DNA of 64,000 nt from Dehalococcoidales bacterium (GCA_028707255.1 JAQTUQ010000001.1:44414-108413), one strand, 5' to 3'; counted from the first letter of the stretch, positions 9,772 through 19,857 are shown. Numbers and translations are program-made. The notes: generated by a model from the letters alone, not told the origin.

Positions 9772-10836
9772 CTATAGATAAGCCTTATATTTTTCCAGCG
9801 CCCCGTAAAAAGCATTCCAGAAGGGGTCGACGATGGGATGCTTCAACTCTGTTTCCTTCCCTTCTTTTACGAGCACCATACCGCTGCTTTTTTCCGTAAA
9901 TTCACCGATTACCGAGGAAATTATACCCTTACCGGCCAGGGATTTCACCACCTCATGGGCTTTATGCGCCTTGCAGGCAATGATTAATGTGCCTTCGCTT
10001 ATAGACGCAAATGGATCTATGTCGAATAAACGGCATATTTCCGGGACACAATCCATAACCACGATTTTTTCCTGTTCCACTATCACACCCAGCCCGGCAG
10101 CCTGCGCCACTTCGTAAAGACCGCCCCAGATGCCGCACTCGGTAGCATCGTGCATCGCCGTAACGCCGTTCTCCCTGACACCGACGCTCACCGCCGTCAT
10201 GGCATCGTCCACTACCGACATGTTATAAAATATATCCTGCGCCCGCATACTGAATTCCCTGCCGAATTTTTCTTCCAAAAGACGCGGCAGCATGGCGGCA
10301 AAGATGCCGGTCGCCTCTATGGCAGGCCCCTTGGTAACGATTATTTTATCTCCGGCGGTAATGAAACGCGGAGTAACGTATTGGTCCAGTTCCCCGACTC
10401 CGATTACCGTTCCGCCGCCAACCATCGGGTAATTGCAGTTCTCATACCTGCCTGTGTGTCCGGTAATGATATTGATACCCATCCTCTCGCATTCCGAGTG
10501 AATTACTTTCCAGGTAATATCCATCTGCTCTTTGGTCATTGACATCGGGAGATTCAGATCTATCGAAAGATAGCGTGGAGGCAATCCACAGGTGACCGAA
10601 TCCGAGGCGAGAATATTGATGGCAAACCAGGCTGCGCGTTCCCAGCCGTATTCAGGGACGATAAATACCGGATCTGTGGTAAAGGATACCGCCTTCTTCC
10701 CGATTTCGGCAATACCGACATCGACTCCATGCATCGGGCCTACCAGGACATCTTTGCTCCCGGCTCCCAGCCTGGGGAATATAATTTCGCTGAAAATATC
10801 TGCTGATATTTTACCGATTTCGGGGATTTCACTCAT
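9772..10836 (-). CDS. AIR synthase-related protein (HypE-like)
   Basis: 354 aa AIR-synthase fold motifs; ends ...YGALEKYKAYL without the C-terminal cysteine of canonical HypE. Confidence 0.8.
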   Translation of the reverse strand: MSEIPEIGKISADIFSEIIFPRLGAGSKDVLVGPMHGVDVGIAEIGKKAVSFTTDPVFIVPEYGWERAAWFAINILASDSVTCGLPPRYLSIDLNLPMSMTKEQMDITWKVIHSECERMGINIITGHTGRYENCNYPMVGGGTVIGVGELDQYVTPRFITAGDKIIVTKGPAIEATGIFAAMLPRLLEEKFGREFSMRAQDIFYNMSVVDDAMTAVSVGVRENGVTAMHDATECGIWGGLYEVAQAAGLGVIVEQEKIVVMDCVPEICRLFDIDPFASISEGTLIIACKAHKAHEVVKSLAGKGIISSVIGEFTEKSSGMVLVKEGKETELKHPIVDPFWNAFYGALEKYKAYL

Positions 10837-10901
10837 GTAACGGCTTCTCCTTTATTATTATTTTTAAAAGATAGCTGTATGCGATTGATTTTAATAAAAA
10901 C

Positions 10902-10952
10902 GGCAGGTCTTTTGTATTGAGCGATTGAAAACCGCTAAAGTACGGACCTGCC
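10902..10952 (-). terminator. Branched hairpin, possible terminator or 5' UTR structure
   Basis: GGCAGGTC (10902-10909) / GACCTGCC (10945-10952) with inner AGCG/CGCT stem; on minus strand followed by GTTTTTATT. Confidence 0.45.
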
Positions 10953-10958
10953 TGTTTA

Positions 10959-11201
10959 TTAGTTATTGTTACCGGTTTCTTCGTTTAAGGATTTCATGAA
11001 TATTTCCGGGGTCAGGGAAGCCTGCGAAATAACCCACTCCTGGAGACACTCATAAGAACAAAAATTGTATCTGACAATAGAACCATTACCGTTAAAAACG
11101 GACACCAGCAACCAGCCTTCGAGCACATCGCAGGCAAGTTCATTGGGACTGAATTCCTTTTCCAGTCCGCAAGAAAAACAAAGACAATACTGACTGACCA
11201 T
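10959..11201 (-). CDS. Small Cys-rich (putative Zn-binding) protein
   Basis: 80 aa with CLCFSCG ... NFCSYEC. Confidence 0.6.
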   Translation of the reverse strand: MVSQYCLCFSCGLEKEFSPNELACDVLEGWLLVSVFNGNGSIVRYNFCSYECLQEWVISQASLTPEIFMKSLNEETGNNN

Positions 11202-11299
11202 TCACCATTCCCTGCGGTTATAGAAATATCATCGAAAACTGCAAAACAAAATTATATTAATATTATACTACCTGATTACCGGTTATTAAAATATTGGCT

Positions 11300-12073
11300 T
11301 TATATATTTTCGGCAGTTTCTTCCGACTGTTTGACTGCCCGTTTTTTATAGACGAATTTGGAAAGCAGAATGCTTAATTCCAGTAGAATAATCAACGGAA
11401 TGGCGATAATGGACTGATTAATGGGATCCATCGTCGGTGTAATCAGCGCCGATAATACAAATGCCAGTACAAACCACAGTTTACGCTTATTTGCCAGCCA
11501 TTGCGGAGTAACCAATCCCATCCGCGCCAGTATCATGATAATAAGAGGAGTTTCAAAAACCAAACCGACATATAAAATCATACGAGTAACTACACTTATA
11601 TATTCGCTAAGTCTCCAGACATTTTCAGCAAGATCCGACATAAAATTGCCGAGGAATCCCATTGCCGGCGGTAGTGCTACAAAATAGGCAAAAAAGACAC
11701 CTGTAGCGAATAATATGGTTACAAAAGGCAAAAGTTGGAATATTGTTTTTTTCTCTTTAGAGGTAAGCCCGGGAGCAATAAAAGCAATTACCTGGTAAAC
11801 CAAAAACGGCATAGCAATAATGAAGCCGCCTGCCAGCGCAACCTTGAAATAAACGGCTATGTTTTCGGTCGGAGTTATGGCCTGAAAGTCAACACTTGAA
11901 GCCGGACGCTTTAAAATTTCTATCAGGGTCTTGGTAAATATAAATGAGATAGCGGTGGTGATAACCATGGCGATAACCGATCTGGCAATACGGTCCCGCA
12001 GTTCTACCAGGTGCCCTTTAATGGGCATCCTTTTGCCTGTAATCGGGTCTCTTCTTATTTCGGTTGTTACCAC
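11300..12073 (-). CDS. tatC: Sec-independent protein translocase TatC
   Basis: PIKGHLVELRDRIARSVIAMVI..., six-TM TatC pattern. Confidence 0.96.
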   Translation of the reverse strand: MVTTEIRRDPITGKRMPIKGHLVELRDRIARSVIAMVITTAISFIFTKTLIEILKRPASSVDFQAITPTENIAVYFKVALAGGFIIAMPFLVYQVIAFIAPGLTSKEKKTIFQLLPFVTILFATGVFFAYFVALPPAMGFLGNFMSDLAENVWRLSEYISVVTRMILYVGLVFETPLIIMILARMGLVTPQWLANKRKLWFVLAFVLSALITPTMDPINQSIIAIPLIILLELSILLSKFVYKKRAVKQSEETAENI

Positions 12074-12077
12074 TGTC

Positions 12078-12755
12078 TTATTTTCCTGCTTCTTCTATCT
12101 CTGTCTTTTTATCGGGTGAAGCTGCTTCCTCAACAGGCGCCGACGATAAATTATCCTGTAGAGGATTACTTTCTAAGGGATTAATAATGTCTTCCGGAAT
12201 ATCAAAGGTCTTTTTGCCTTCGGTTTTTTGTACAGCGGAAGTTCTGGCTTTTTTAGCCGGGGCAGCGTTATCTATATTCAAAGACTTATTTAATTTCTCA
12301 ACGCCCTCATTAAGTGCCATACTTACTTCTTGAGCCCCTGTGGCAAGCGGATCTTTTATGTCACGGGCTGTCGTATCGAGCTCAAGGGATTCTTTTTCCA
12401 GCATGGCTGAAAGCTCAGCGGTTTCATCATCCATAGTCTTTTGAACATCATTTATCTCATTATCTATCGTCTTGGCAATTTCATCGGCTTCCATATCCAG
12501 TGCATTTTTAATCTTCAGAGATTCTTCGTCAAGCGAACCCTTAAGCCCCTGAGCAGTGTTCTTTAAATCATCGAAATCATCTTCCAGATCGAGGGATTTG
12601 GTCACTTCTCCCGTAAAATTTTGAGTCATCTTTCTGAGGTCGCGTACCATCTTGCCGAATTTACGCGCATATTCGGGCAGCTTCTCAGGCCCGACTACGA
12701 GAAGAGCGACCACAAGTATAACCAGTATTTCTAAAAAACCAAGGTCTAAACCCAT
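12078..12755 (-). CDS. tatB: TatB/TatA-like protein with long C-terminal helical extension
   Basis: MGLDLGFLEILVILVVALLVVGPEKLPEYARKFGKMVRDLRKMTQNF; 225 aa; next to tatC. Confidence 0.85.
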   Translation of the reverse strand: MGLDLGFLEILVILVVALLVVGPEKLPEYARKFGKMVRDLRKMTQNFTGEVTKSLDLEDDFDDLKNTAQGLKGSLDEESLKIKNALDMEADEIAKTIDNEINDVQKTMDDETAELSAMLEKESLELDTTARDIKDPLATGAQEVSMALNEGVEKLNKSLNIDNAAPAKKARTSAVQKTEGKKTFDIPEDIINPLESNPLQDNLSSAPVEEAASPDKKTEIEEAGK

Positions 12756-12906
12756 TATTCTATCTCATTTTCAGCTTCGTTTTTTATAAAAGAACCGACT
12801 GACATCTCAATGGAATATAAATTGAATAACAAGACATACTGCCGATAACGGAGAATGACATTCCAAGCCGTTTATCAATATATGAGCCATAGAAGCCAAT
12901 TAACAA

Positions 12907-13107
12907 TCATCCCCGACTTTTTTTCGATTTCTTTGTAGTTTTAGTTGCTGGTGTTTCCTTCAACTCTTCGACATTGCCCTGTTTATTCTTTTTAAAATCT
13001 CTCTTCCATTTACCGAACATCTCAAAGATCTGAGGCAGTTTCCCCGCCCCAAATATAATGAAGATAACAAGTAATATAACTATTATTTCCAAAGGACCGA
13101 ATTTCAA
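12907..13107 (-). CDS. tatA: TatA/E-family translocase subunit
   Basis: MKFGPLEIIVILLVIFIIFGAGKLPQIFEMFGKWKRDFKKNKQG. Confidence 0.92.
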   Translation of the reverse strand: MKFGPLEIIVILLVIFIIFGAGKLPQIFEMFGKWKRDFKKNKQGNVEELKETPATKTTKKSKKSRG

Positions 13108-13299
13108 CGGTATATCACCTCCGTTAAAATAAACTCAGAAAGTAATATCAATTCTTCAAGCCGGGAACACAGATAATCATATCTCTTTTGTAAATATCCC
13201 CTTCCTGCAAATTAAGGGAAGGGGATAAGGTAAACAACTATTCTTAAGAGAAAGATGAATTCAGTACAGGGTGATTTATGTTGTTCCCAGAGAAATCCG

Positions 13300-13584
13300 C
13301 TATGCCTGTTGCGCTGGAGTTTCTTCTGCTTTAGGTTTGGCTTCCCCTTCTGATTCGCTTACGGTTGTCTGAGTCTCTTTCTTTTTTGTAGTCTTTTTCT
13401 TGGCCTTTTTCTTTGTTTTAGCTTCTGCGGCCAGTGCTTCCTCGTCTTCGCCTTTTGTACCCTTCTTGAAAGCATTGATACTCTTGCCTAAAGCTGCGCC
13501 TACCTGCGGGAGCTTGCCTACACCAAAGACAATCAGAATGATCACCAGAATAAGCCCGATTTCCAATGGACCCGGTTTTATCAT
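13300..13584 (-). CDS. tatA: TatA/E-family translocase subunit (second copy)
   Basis: MIKPGPLEIGLILVIILIVFGVGKLPQVGAALGKSINAFKKGTKG, Lys-rich tail. Confidence 0.92.
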   Translation of the reverse strand: MIKPGPLEIGLILVIILIVFGVGKLPQVGAALGKSINAFKKGTKGEDEEALAAEAKTKKKAKKKTTKKKETQTTVSESEGEAKPKAEETPAQQA

Positions 13585-13881
13585 GTTTTTTAAACCCCCC
13601 TTAATTTAATAAGTAACATTAATCGCCAAGACATAATCTATCCCTTTGTGAATGGGGTTGAAGAACGAAGAGCAAAGATTGGATATCATTGGCTTAAAGC
13701 TTCTCTTTATTTCAGCTAATAATACACAAATGTCTAAGGCTTGTCAATCGACTATATTAACTTAAATCGAGCGATAGCGCTTTTGGGAGTCCCCAGGTTA
13801 GACTATCACATAATTGACAAGATACATCGAATAAGGTACTTTATATTATCTTACCCCTGTTGTGATAGAAAATCAAACGAT

Positions 13882-14493
13882 ATGAACGATACTGACAAAG
13901 AGCCGCAGGAAACGCAGCCGCAGTGCAAACCTTCCTGGGTAAAAACAAGGCTTCTCCCCATATTGATGCTCACTTTCATCATCGGCATTGTGATCGGTGT
14001 TTTCGTCGCATATAAATACAATCCTGATATGATCGAGGACCTCAAGGGATACGGTTATCTCGGTTCTTTTATTATAAGCGTGATATTGAACGCCTCCGTC
14101 GTCCTGCCAGTCGGTAATTTCGTTGTCATCGCGGCTCTCGGCGCCACCCTTCCTTCGGCAACGCTGGTCGGCTTGACCGGCGGTATCGGGGCTGCAGTAG
14201 GAGAGTTGACAGGGTATCTGGCAGGTTACAGCGGACAGGCACTGATTACCACAAAGACCAACCGCTGGTATCTCAAGCTGGAATCGTGGCTCTGTAAATG
14301 GGGCGCTCCAGCCATCTTTCTACTCTCGGTTTTCCCGTTCGCCTTCGACGTAGTCGGCTGTATAGCCGGGGCATTACGCTATCCGGCATGGAAATTTTTC
14401 ATCGCCTGCTGGCTGGGCAGAACGGTGCTGTATACCGGTGTTGCCTGGGCGGGCGCATTGGGATGGCAGGCATTGTTAGACTTTATCGGCTAA
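13882..14493 (+). CDS. VTT/DedA-like membrane protein
   Basis: Likely start MNDTDKEPQE (13882); LVGLTGGIGAAVGELTGYLAGYSGQ and WGAPAIFLLSVFPFAFDVVGCIAGALRYP. Confidence 0.7.
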   Translation: MNDTDKEPQETQPQCKPSWVKTRLLPILMLTFIIGIVIGVFVAYKYNPDMIEDLKGYGYLGSFIISVILNASVVLPVGNFVVIAALGATLPSATLVGLTGGIGAAVGELTGYLAGYSGQALITTKTNRWYLKLESWLCKWGAPAIFLLSVFPFAFDVVGCIAGALRYPAWKFFIACWLGRTVLYTGVAWAGALGWQALLDFIG

Positions 14494-15763
14494 CCTTCTC
14501 CCTGATACGCAGCAGGATCAACCCGCCGGCTATAAAAAAGACCAGGCATGTAAACAGCATCACCTGATAACCCATACCCAGACTCTGTTTTTCAAAGAAA
14601 TCGATAACCGGGCCGATAAGGCGCGCCAGCGCGCCCGCTCCGGCGGTTGCCATATTGGCAATTCCGAGATAGCGCGCTTCTTCCCCTTTGGATAACATAT
14701 CGATTGCCATCGCCCAGTTGGTGCTGGAAAAGCCGCCCAATGCCACTCCGATAAATCCGGCGGCGACCATTATCATGTTGTAGTCCTTGGTCAGGATTAT
14801 CAGAAGTACGCCGAAAGCACCGATAAAGGCGGATGTTACGGCAATCGGTTTGCGGCCGATTTTATCGGATAGCCTGCCTGCCGGGTAGACGACAATCAGC
14901 ATACCGGCGACCGCCAGAATGAGGAAACTGGCCGCGGCGGATGCCGGATCGGATACACCGAGGTACATTAAAAAATACAATGCGAATTGCTGGATTATTC
15001 CCAGTCCGGCAAAAAAGAACAGCCGTGAAGCTAAAAACCATAAAAACCTGCGATTCATCCTGATATCGATTTTAAAGGTGCTTCTGATAACCTCCCTTAT
15101 CGAAAAACGGATTTCTCCGTTGCCCGGTTTCTCATTTACCGTAAAGGCAGTTATCAGCATGCAAATCAGTAAAACAATCCCGGGGATTAAAAGAGACAGC
15201 CACAACCACTGGTCGCCGTTGCCTGCGGCATAGTTATCCATGAATTTTCCGATGATGTAGATAAGAATGACACCGCCCAGCATCTCCACCAGGCTCTTTA
15301 TGCCGGAAGCCTGCCCCTTTTTACCTTCGGGAACCAGGTCGGGAATGAAGCCCTGGTGCGCTCCCTGCACGGCATTGCTCGAGATTTGCATTACGCAATA
15401 GATTGCAAATATCACCGCATAACTGCCGGCCAGCCCGATACCCGGCAGAAAGAGTAAGAGACATAAGACGCCGATGATTATAAAAGGGCGGCGTTTCCCA
15501 ATGCGGAAATCGGAGCGGTCGCTGATGGCTCCGAAGACGGGCTGCAACAGCATGGCGATAATCAGACCTACAAAGGTCATCAAACCGAGGTAGGTGTTTT
15601 TTTCAGCTTCGGGGACAAAGTCCAGTATTCGTATGGGGAGGATTAAGGAATGCATCGACTGCCACAATCCCGTGGTGGCAAAGACCAGTATGGTGATTTT
15701 GAGATAATCCCACCTGCCGAAAGGACTGCCATTAGGGTTGAATTTGTCTTTTGTTTCTGTCAT
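14483..15763 (-). CDS. MFS transporter
   Basis: 426 aa, GAISDRSDFRIGKRRPFIIIG and GRLSDKIGRKPIAVTSA MFS motifs. Confidence 0.9.
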   Translation of the reverse strand: MTETKDKFNPNGSPFGRWDYLKITILVFATTGLWQSMHSLILPIRILDFVPEAEKNTYLGLMTFVGLIIAMLLQPVFGAISDRSDFRIGKRRPFIIIGVLCLLLFLPGIGLAGSYAVIFAIYCVMQISSNAVQGAHQGFIPDLVPEGKKGQASGIKSLVEMLGGVILIYIIGKFMDNYAAGNGDQWLWLSLLIPGIVLLICMLITAFTVNEKPGNGEIRFSIREVIRSTFKIDIRMNRRFLWFLASRLFFFAGLGIIQQFALYFLMYLGVSDPASAAASFLILAVAGMLIVVYPAGRLSDKIGRKPIAVTSAFIGAFGVLLIILTKDYNMIMVAAGFIGVALGGFSSTNWAMAIDMLSKGEEARYLGIANMATAGAGALARLIGPVIDFFEKQSLGMGYQVMLFTCLVFFIAGGLILLRIREKVSR

Positions 15764-15910
15764 ATTGCAGGCTAAAGCATAGCAGAAGAAAGAACGCTTA
15801 TCAATTACTTGGAATTACTTCATTATTGGATAATTGATATTCGCTCCGATCACTTAGACCGGAGAAGAACAGGGGACAAAATGAGCCGATGTTTTTTCCT
15901 AATCCCCAAA

Positions 15911-15958
15911 ATGTCTTTGCGAGTCCCGATAAATCGGGACGAAGCAATCTCTACCGTT
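15911..15958. repeat. Half-copy of dispersed repeat family R3
   Basis: TTTGCGAGTCCCGATAAATCGGGACGAAGCAATCTCTACCG; matches (reverse complement) 24985-25023. Confidence 0.75.
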
Positions 15959-16017
15959 CTAATAAATATTACTTTTGCCTTTTTATCAGATAATGTTAGA
16001 GATTACAAAATCTACAA

Positions 16018-17055
16018 TTAAGGATATATCGGCGGAGCTTCCAATCCGGCAACCTCGGCAAAGCCCGACATGATATTCATGTTCTGAATGGCCTGTCCGG
16101 CCGCCCCTTTCATCAGGTTATCGATGCAACTTACGACGATGAGACGACCGGTTCTGGCATCTACGAATGAATAAATATGGCACATATTGCTGCCCCAGGT
16201 GTTCTTGGTATGCGGTGGAGCATCGACCACTTTAACGAACGGCTCGTCTTTATAGAATTCCTTGTAGATAGCGGTGATTTCCTGCTGAGAGTTTTCACGT
16301 GAGGTGTATTCCGGCGTTAGCGCAGCGTAGCAGGTGGACAGAATGCCGCGCGTCATCGGAACCAGGTGCGGAACAAAGGTGACATTTACTTCTTCGCCGC
16401 CCTGATAGGCTAATTCCTGCACTATTTCCGGCAGATGACGATGCCCTTTCAAGGCATAGGCACAGGTATTTTCGTTGGCTTCGGAATAGTGACTGCCGAT
16501 GGCCAGCGTTCTGCCGGCGCCGGATACTCCCGACTTGCTGTCGATGATGATATCTTCGTCGACAATATTATTTTTAACAGCCGGAGCCAGAGCCAGTATG
16601 GCACTGGTCGGATAACATCCTGGATTGGCAACCAGCTCAGCCGACGCAATATCTTTGCGGTATAATTCCGGCAATCCGTAAACCGCTTTATCGAGCAGTT
16701 CCGGTGAAGGATGGGAAAAACCGTACCATTCGATATAATCATCCGGATTGCTCAAGCGGAAATCGGCGCTGATATCCACTACTTTGATACCACGCCGGAT
16801 AAGTTTCATTACTTCAAGTGCGCTTTCCTTGTGGGGCATGGCTACAAAGGCAAAATCAACATTACCAAGTTCGGATTCTATGGTGAGTTCCGTAGCGCCG
16901 GCCAGATGTGGAAACACCTCCGCCAGCTTTTGCCCTGCCGCACTCCTGCCGGTAACCGAAACAAGCTCGACACCGGGGTGCCTTACCAGCAATCTGGCTA
17001 ACTCTATTCCGGCATAACCGGTAACATTTACGATACCAATCTTTATCTTTTTCAT
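16018..17055 (-). CDS. argC: N-acetyl-gamma-glutamyl-phosphate reductase
   Basis: KIGIVNVTGYAGIELARLLVRHPGVELVSVTGRS...VANPGCYPTSAILALAPAV. Confidence 0.97.
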   Translation of the reverse strand: MKKIKIGIVNVTGYAGIELARLLVRHPGVELVSVTGRSAAGQKLAEVFPHLAGATELTIESELGNVDFAFVAMPHKESALEVMKLIRRGIKVVDISADFRLSNPDDYIEWYGFSHPSPELLDKAVYGLPELYRKDIASAELVANPGCYPTSAILALAPAVKNNIVDEDIIIDSKSGVSGAGRTLAIGSHYSEANENTCAYALKGHRHLPEIVQELAYQGGEEVNVTFVPHLVPMTRGILSTCYAALTPEYTSRENSQQEITAIYKEFYKDEPFVKVVDAPPHTKNTWGSNMCHIYSFVDARTGRLIVVSCIDNLMKGAAGQAIQNMNIMSGFAEVAGLEAPPIYP

Positions 17056-17253
17056 GCCGCTGCCCCCTGTGCTTCTGACTATTGGTTTAACAGATTAGTT
17101 AGTTTAATTAAATCTTTTTAGACACTGAGTAAATGATTAAAAACCTGTTTTATTCTAGCACAAAATTGCCGCTAAAAGAATAATATGGTAACATTATTAC
17201 TTAATCATCTATCATGGGTAAGTGTTTTTTATTTAATAAAGAGAGGTAGAAAT

Positions 17254-18492
17254 ATGCCAAAGATTTATTTAGTAGACGTTACCAACAGGGATGGTGTTCA
17301 AACCGCAAAACTGGGTCTTTCCAAGCTGGAAAAGACCATGATAAACATCCTTCTCGATGAGATGGGGTTATTTCAGTCGGAATTCGGTTTCCCGACCACC
17401 AAGCACGAATCCAATTACCTGCAGGCTAACCTTGAACTGGCCAAACTCGGCGTCATAAAAAACATGAGGCTGGAAGGATGGATCAGGGCTATGGTGGCTG
17501 ATGTTGAACTGGCTTATAAAATGGTGCCCGGTTTGGAACATCTTAATCTCTCCATCTCCACTTCCGAACAGATGATTTGCGGCAAATTCCAGGGAAGAAA
17601 AACCCGCGACGATATTATCAACGATATGATAGCAGCAGTTGAAGCTGCTAAAGCGCACGGCACAAAAACCATCGGGGTTAATGCCGAGGATGCTTCCAGA
17701 ACAGATCTGGATTATCTGATCAAGTTTGGAAAGGCAGCCAAAGAAAACGGCGCCTGCAGATTAAGATATTGCGATACCCTGGGTTATGATAACCCGTTCT
17801 CGATTTATGAAACCGCAAAAGCACTGGCAGAAGAAGTCGGGCTGCCTATTGAGCTTCACTGCCACGGAGACCTGGGAATGGCGGTGGCAACTTCAATTGC
17901 CGGAGCCAAAGGCGTTATCGATGGCGGTCAGGACGCCTACATCAATACCACCGTTAACGGTATCGGCGAACGCTGCGGCAATGCAGACCTGGTGGCTACA
18001 ATTCTTGCCATTACCAAATCCAAAGGGTTCGGTGAAAAATATAAGCTGGGAAATTGTATCGACCTTTCGAAAGCGTATAAGATTGCCAAGTTTGCCAGTT
18101 ATGCTTTCCATGTGCCTATTCCTATTAACCAGCCGGGTGTCGGCGCCAACGCCTTTGCCCATGAATCGGGTATCCATGCCGATGGTGTGCTCAAAGACCC
18201 GGAGAACTATGAACTCTACGGATTTGAAGAACTGGGCAGGGGAGACCCCGAACTGGTGGAGACCGGCCGCGAAATCTGCGCCGGCGAATACAGCGGCATC
18301 TCGGGGTTCAGCCACATTATGGGCATGATGTCGATTTCTTTTAAAGACAGAGATGAAGCCAACAGGATACTGGAACTGGTAAGATATGCCAACGTCGAGG
18401 CTCAAAAACCGCTTACCGGGGATGAACTCAAGTTTATTGCCACGTATCCTGATATCGCTAAAAAACTGCTGACACTGACTCCGCTGGAATAG
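17254..18492 (+). CDS. Homocitrate synthase-family enzyme, probable Re-citrate synthase
   Basis: Start MPKIYLVDVTNRDGVQTAKLGLSKLEKTMINILLDEMG; RYCDTLGYDNP, ELHCHGDLGMAVA, NTTVNGIGERCGNADL (DRE-TIM metallolyase motifs). Confidence 0.88.
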   Translation: MPKIYLVDVTNRDGVQTAKLGLSKLEKTMINILLDEMGLFQSEFGFPTTKHESNYLQANLELAKLGVIKNMRLEGWIRAMVADVELAYKMVPGLEHLNLSISTSEQMICGKFQGRKTRDDIINDMIAAVEAAKAHGTKTIGVNAEDASRTDLDYLIKFGKAAKENGACRLRYCDTLGYDNPFSIYETAKALAEEVGLPIELHCHGDLGMAVATSIAGAKGVIDGGQDAYINTTVNGIGERCGNADLVATILAITKSKGFGEKYKLGNCIDLSKAYKIAKFASYAFHVPIPINQPGVGANAFAHESGIHADGVLKDPENYELYGFEELGRGDPELVETGREICAGEYSGISGFSHIMGMMSISFKDRDEANRILELVRYANVEAQKPLTGDELKFIATYPDIAKKLLTLTPLE

Positions 18493-18526
18493 AATACCAG
18501 GTTTAAAATCTTTAATAAGTTTTCCA

Positions 18527-18563
18527 ATCAACGGGGTTGTATTTAAAAATCGACCCCGTTGAT
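18527..18563 (+). terminator. Hairpin after the synthase gene
   Basis: ATCAACGGGGT ... ACCCCGTTGAT; weak U-tract. Confidence 0.5.
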
Positions 18564-18619
18564 CAATTTATAACTGCTTATTCCGTGATATAATGCTTTA
18601 TTGATGAGCCGGTGTTTCT

Positions 18620-19291
18620 ATGAAGGATGATTATAAAGAAAAATTATTGGTAAACGATATCTACCGCAAGCTTTCGGTTGCTTACGGACCGCAGCACTGG
18701 TGGCCGGCCGAATCAGCTTTCGAGGTAATGGTGGGAGCCATACTGACACAATCTGCGGCATGGACAAATGTAGAAAAGGCCATCCGTAATTTAAAAGCGG
18801 CACAGGTACTTTCACCCGATTCTATAAGAAATATGTCTTTTTCCGAACTGGCGGCGTTTATCAAGCCCAGCGGTTACTATAATGTCAAAGCCCGCAAACT
18901 GAAATCATTGGTTTACTGGCTGGGGGAAAATTATTCGGATGATATAAACAGGATGGCTGAAACAGAAACGCAGAAACTGCGTGAAGACATCCTTTCTGTT
19001 TATGGCATCGGACCGGAGACAGCCGATTCTATCCTGTTATACGCACTGGGGAAACCGGTTTTCGTTATCGACGCCTATACCAGGCGTATCTTCTTCCGTA
19101 TCGGTTTGATTGGGGAAGAAGATAGTTATAACGACTGCCAGAGGCTTTTTACGTCAAATTTAAAGGCTGATGCCGCCTTATTCAACGAATACCATGCCCT
19201 GATTGTAAAACTTGCCAAGGAAGCCTGTAATAAAAATCCCGATTGCGACGGATGCTGCCTTGGCGAAATCTGCCGCCACGGTAAGAGTTAA
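18620..19291 (+). CDS. Endonuclease III-family (HhH-GPD, FeS) DNA glycosylase
   Basis: FEVMVGAILTQSAAWTNVEKAI...DILSVYGIGPETADSILLYALGKPVFVIDAYTRRI; C-terminal CNKNPDCDGCCLGEIC. Confidence 0.9.
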   Translation: MKDDYKEKLLVNDIYRKLSVAYGPQHWWPAESAFEVMVGAILTQSAAWTNVEKAIRNLKAAQVLSPDSIRNMSFSELAAFIKPSGYYNVKARKLKSLVYWLGENYSDDINRMAETETQKLREDILSVYGIGPETADSILLYALGKPVFVIDAYTRRIFFRIGLIGEEDSYNDCQRLFTSNLKADAALFNEYHALIVKLAKEACNKNPDCDGCCLGEICRHGKS

Positions 19292-19292
19292 T

Positions 19293-19853
19293 ATGAAAAT
19301 CGAAAAAGATATCACTTTGAGCGATGGAAGAGTGCTTTTACGCTGCTGCCGCATGGAAGATGCGCAGGAACACTGTAATGCCGTTCGTGAATCGATTGAC
19401 GAACTGATAAAATGGATGTCCTGGGCTAATGAAGATTATTCTATCGAAGATAGCCGTACATGGCTGAAAGCCTGTGGGACTATTTGGGATAAGGGAATGG
19501 AATATAATTTTACCATCATAGATTCGTCGACACGGAAGATTATGGGCTGGTGCGGCTTAAACCGCATCGATTATCAGAATATGGTCGCCAACATGGGATA
19601 CTGGATAAGAAAACAGTATTGTAATCAGGGAGTGGCATCGGTAGCCGCCATGTTACTGGCAAGGTTCGCTTTCGAAAGACTGCATTTTAACCGTATCGAA
19701 ATCACAGCGGCAACAGGTAATATCGCCAGTCAGCGCGTGGCTGAAAAAATAGGAGCGGTCCGTGAAGGGGTTTTAAGAAACCTGTTAAATCAGCACGGAA
19801 GGATACTCGACGGGGTAATGTACTCGCTCATCCCTGCCGATATTATGAGATAA
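19293..19853 (+). CDS. GNAT N-acetyltransferase (RimJ/RimL-like)
   Basis: Likely start MKIEKDITLSDGRVLLRCCRMEDAQEHC; MGYWIRKQYCNQGVASVAAMLLARFAFERLHFNRIEITAATGNIASQRVAEKIG. Confidence 0.88.
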   Translation: MKIEKDITLSDGRVLLRCCRMEDAQEHCNAVRESIDELIKWMSWANEDYSIEDSRTWLKACGTIWDKGMEYNFTIIDSSTRKIMGWCGLNRIDYQNMVANMGYWIRKQYCNQGVASVAAMLLARFAFERLHFNRIEITAATGNIASQRVAEKIGAVREGVLRNLLNQHGRILDGVMYSLIPADIMR

Positions 19854-19857
19854 GAAG

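Noticed and set aside
15809-16021. Plus-strand 70-aa ORF
   Set aside because: Largely composed of repeat family R3 sequence; no protein similarity evident.
16435-17017. Overlapping ORFs inside argC
   Set aside because: Antisense or alternative frame shadows of a well-supported CDS.
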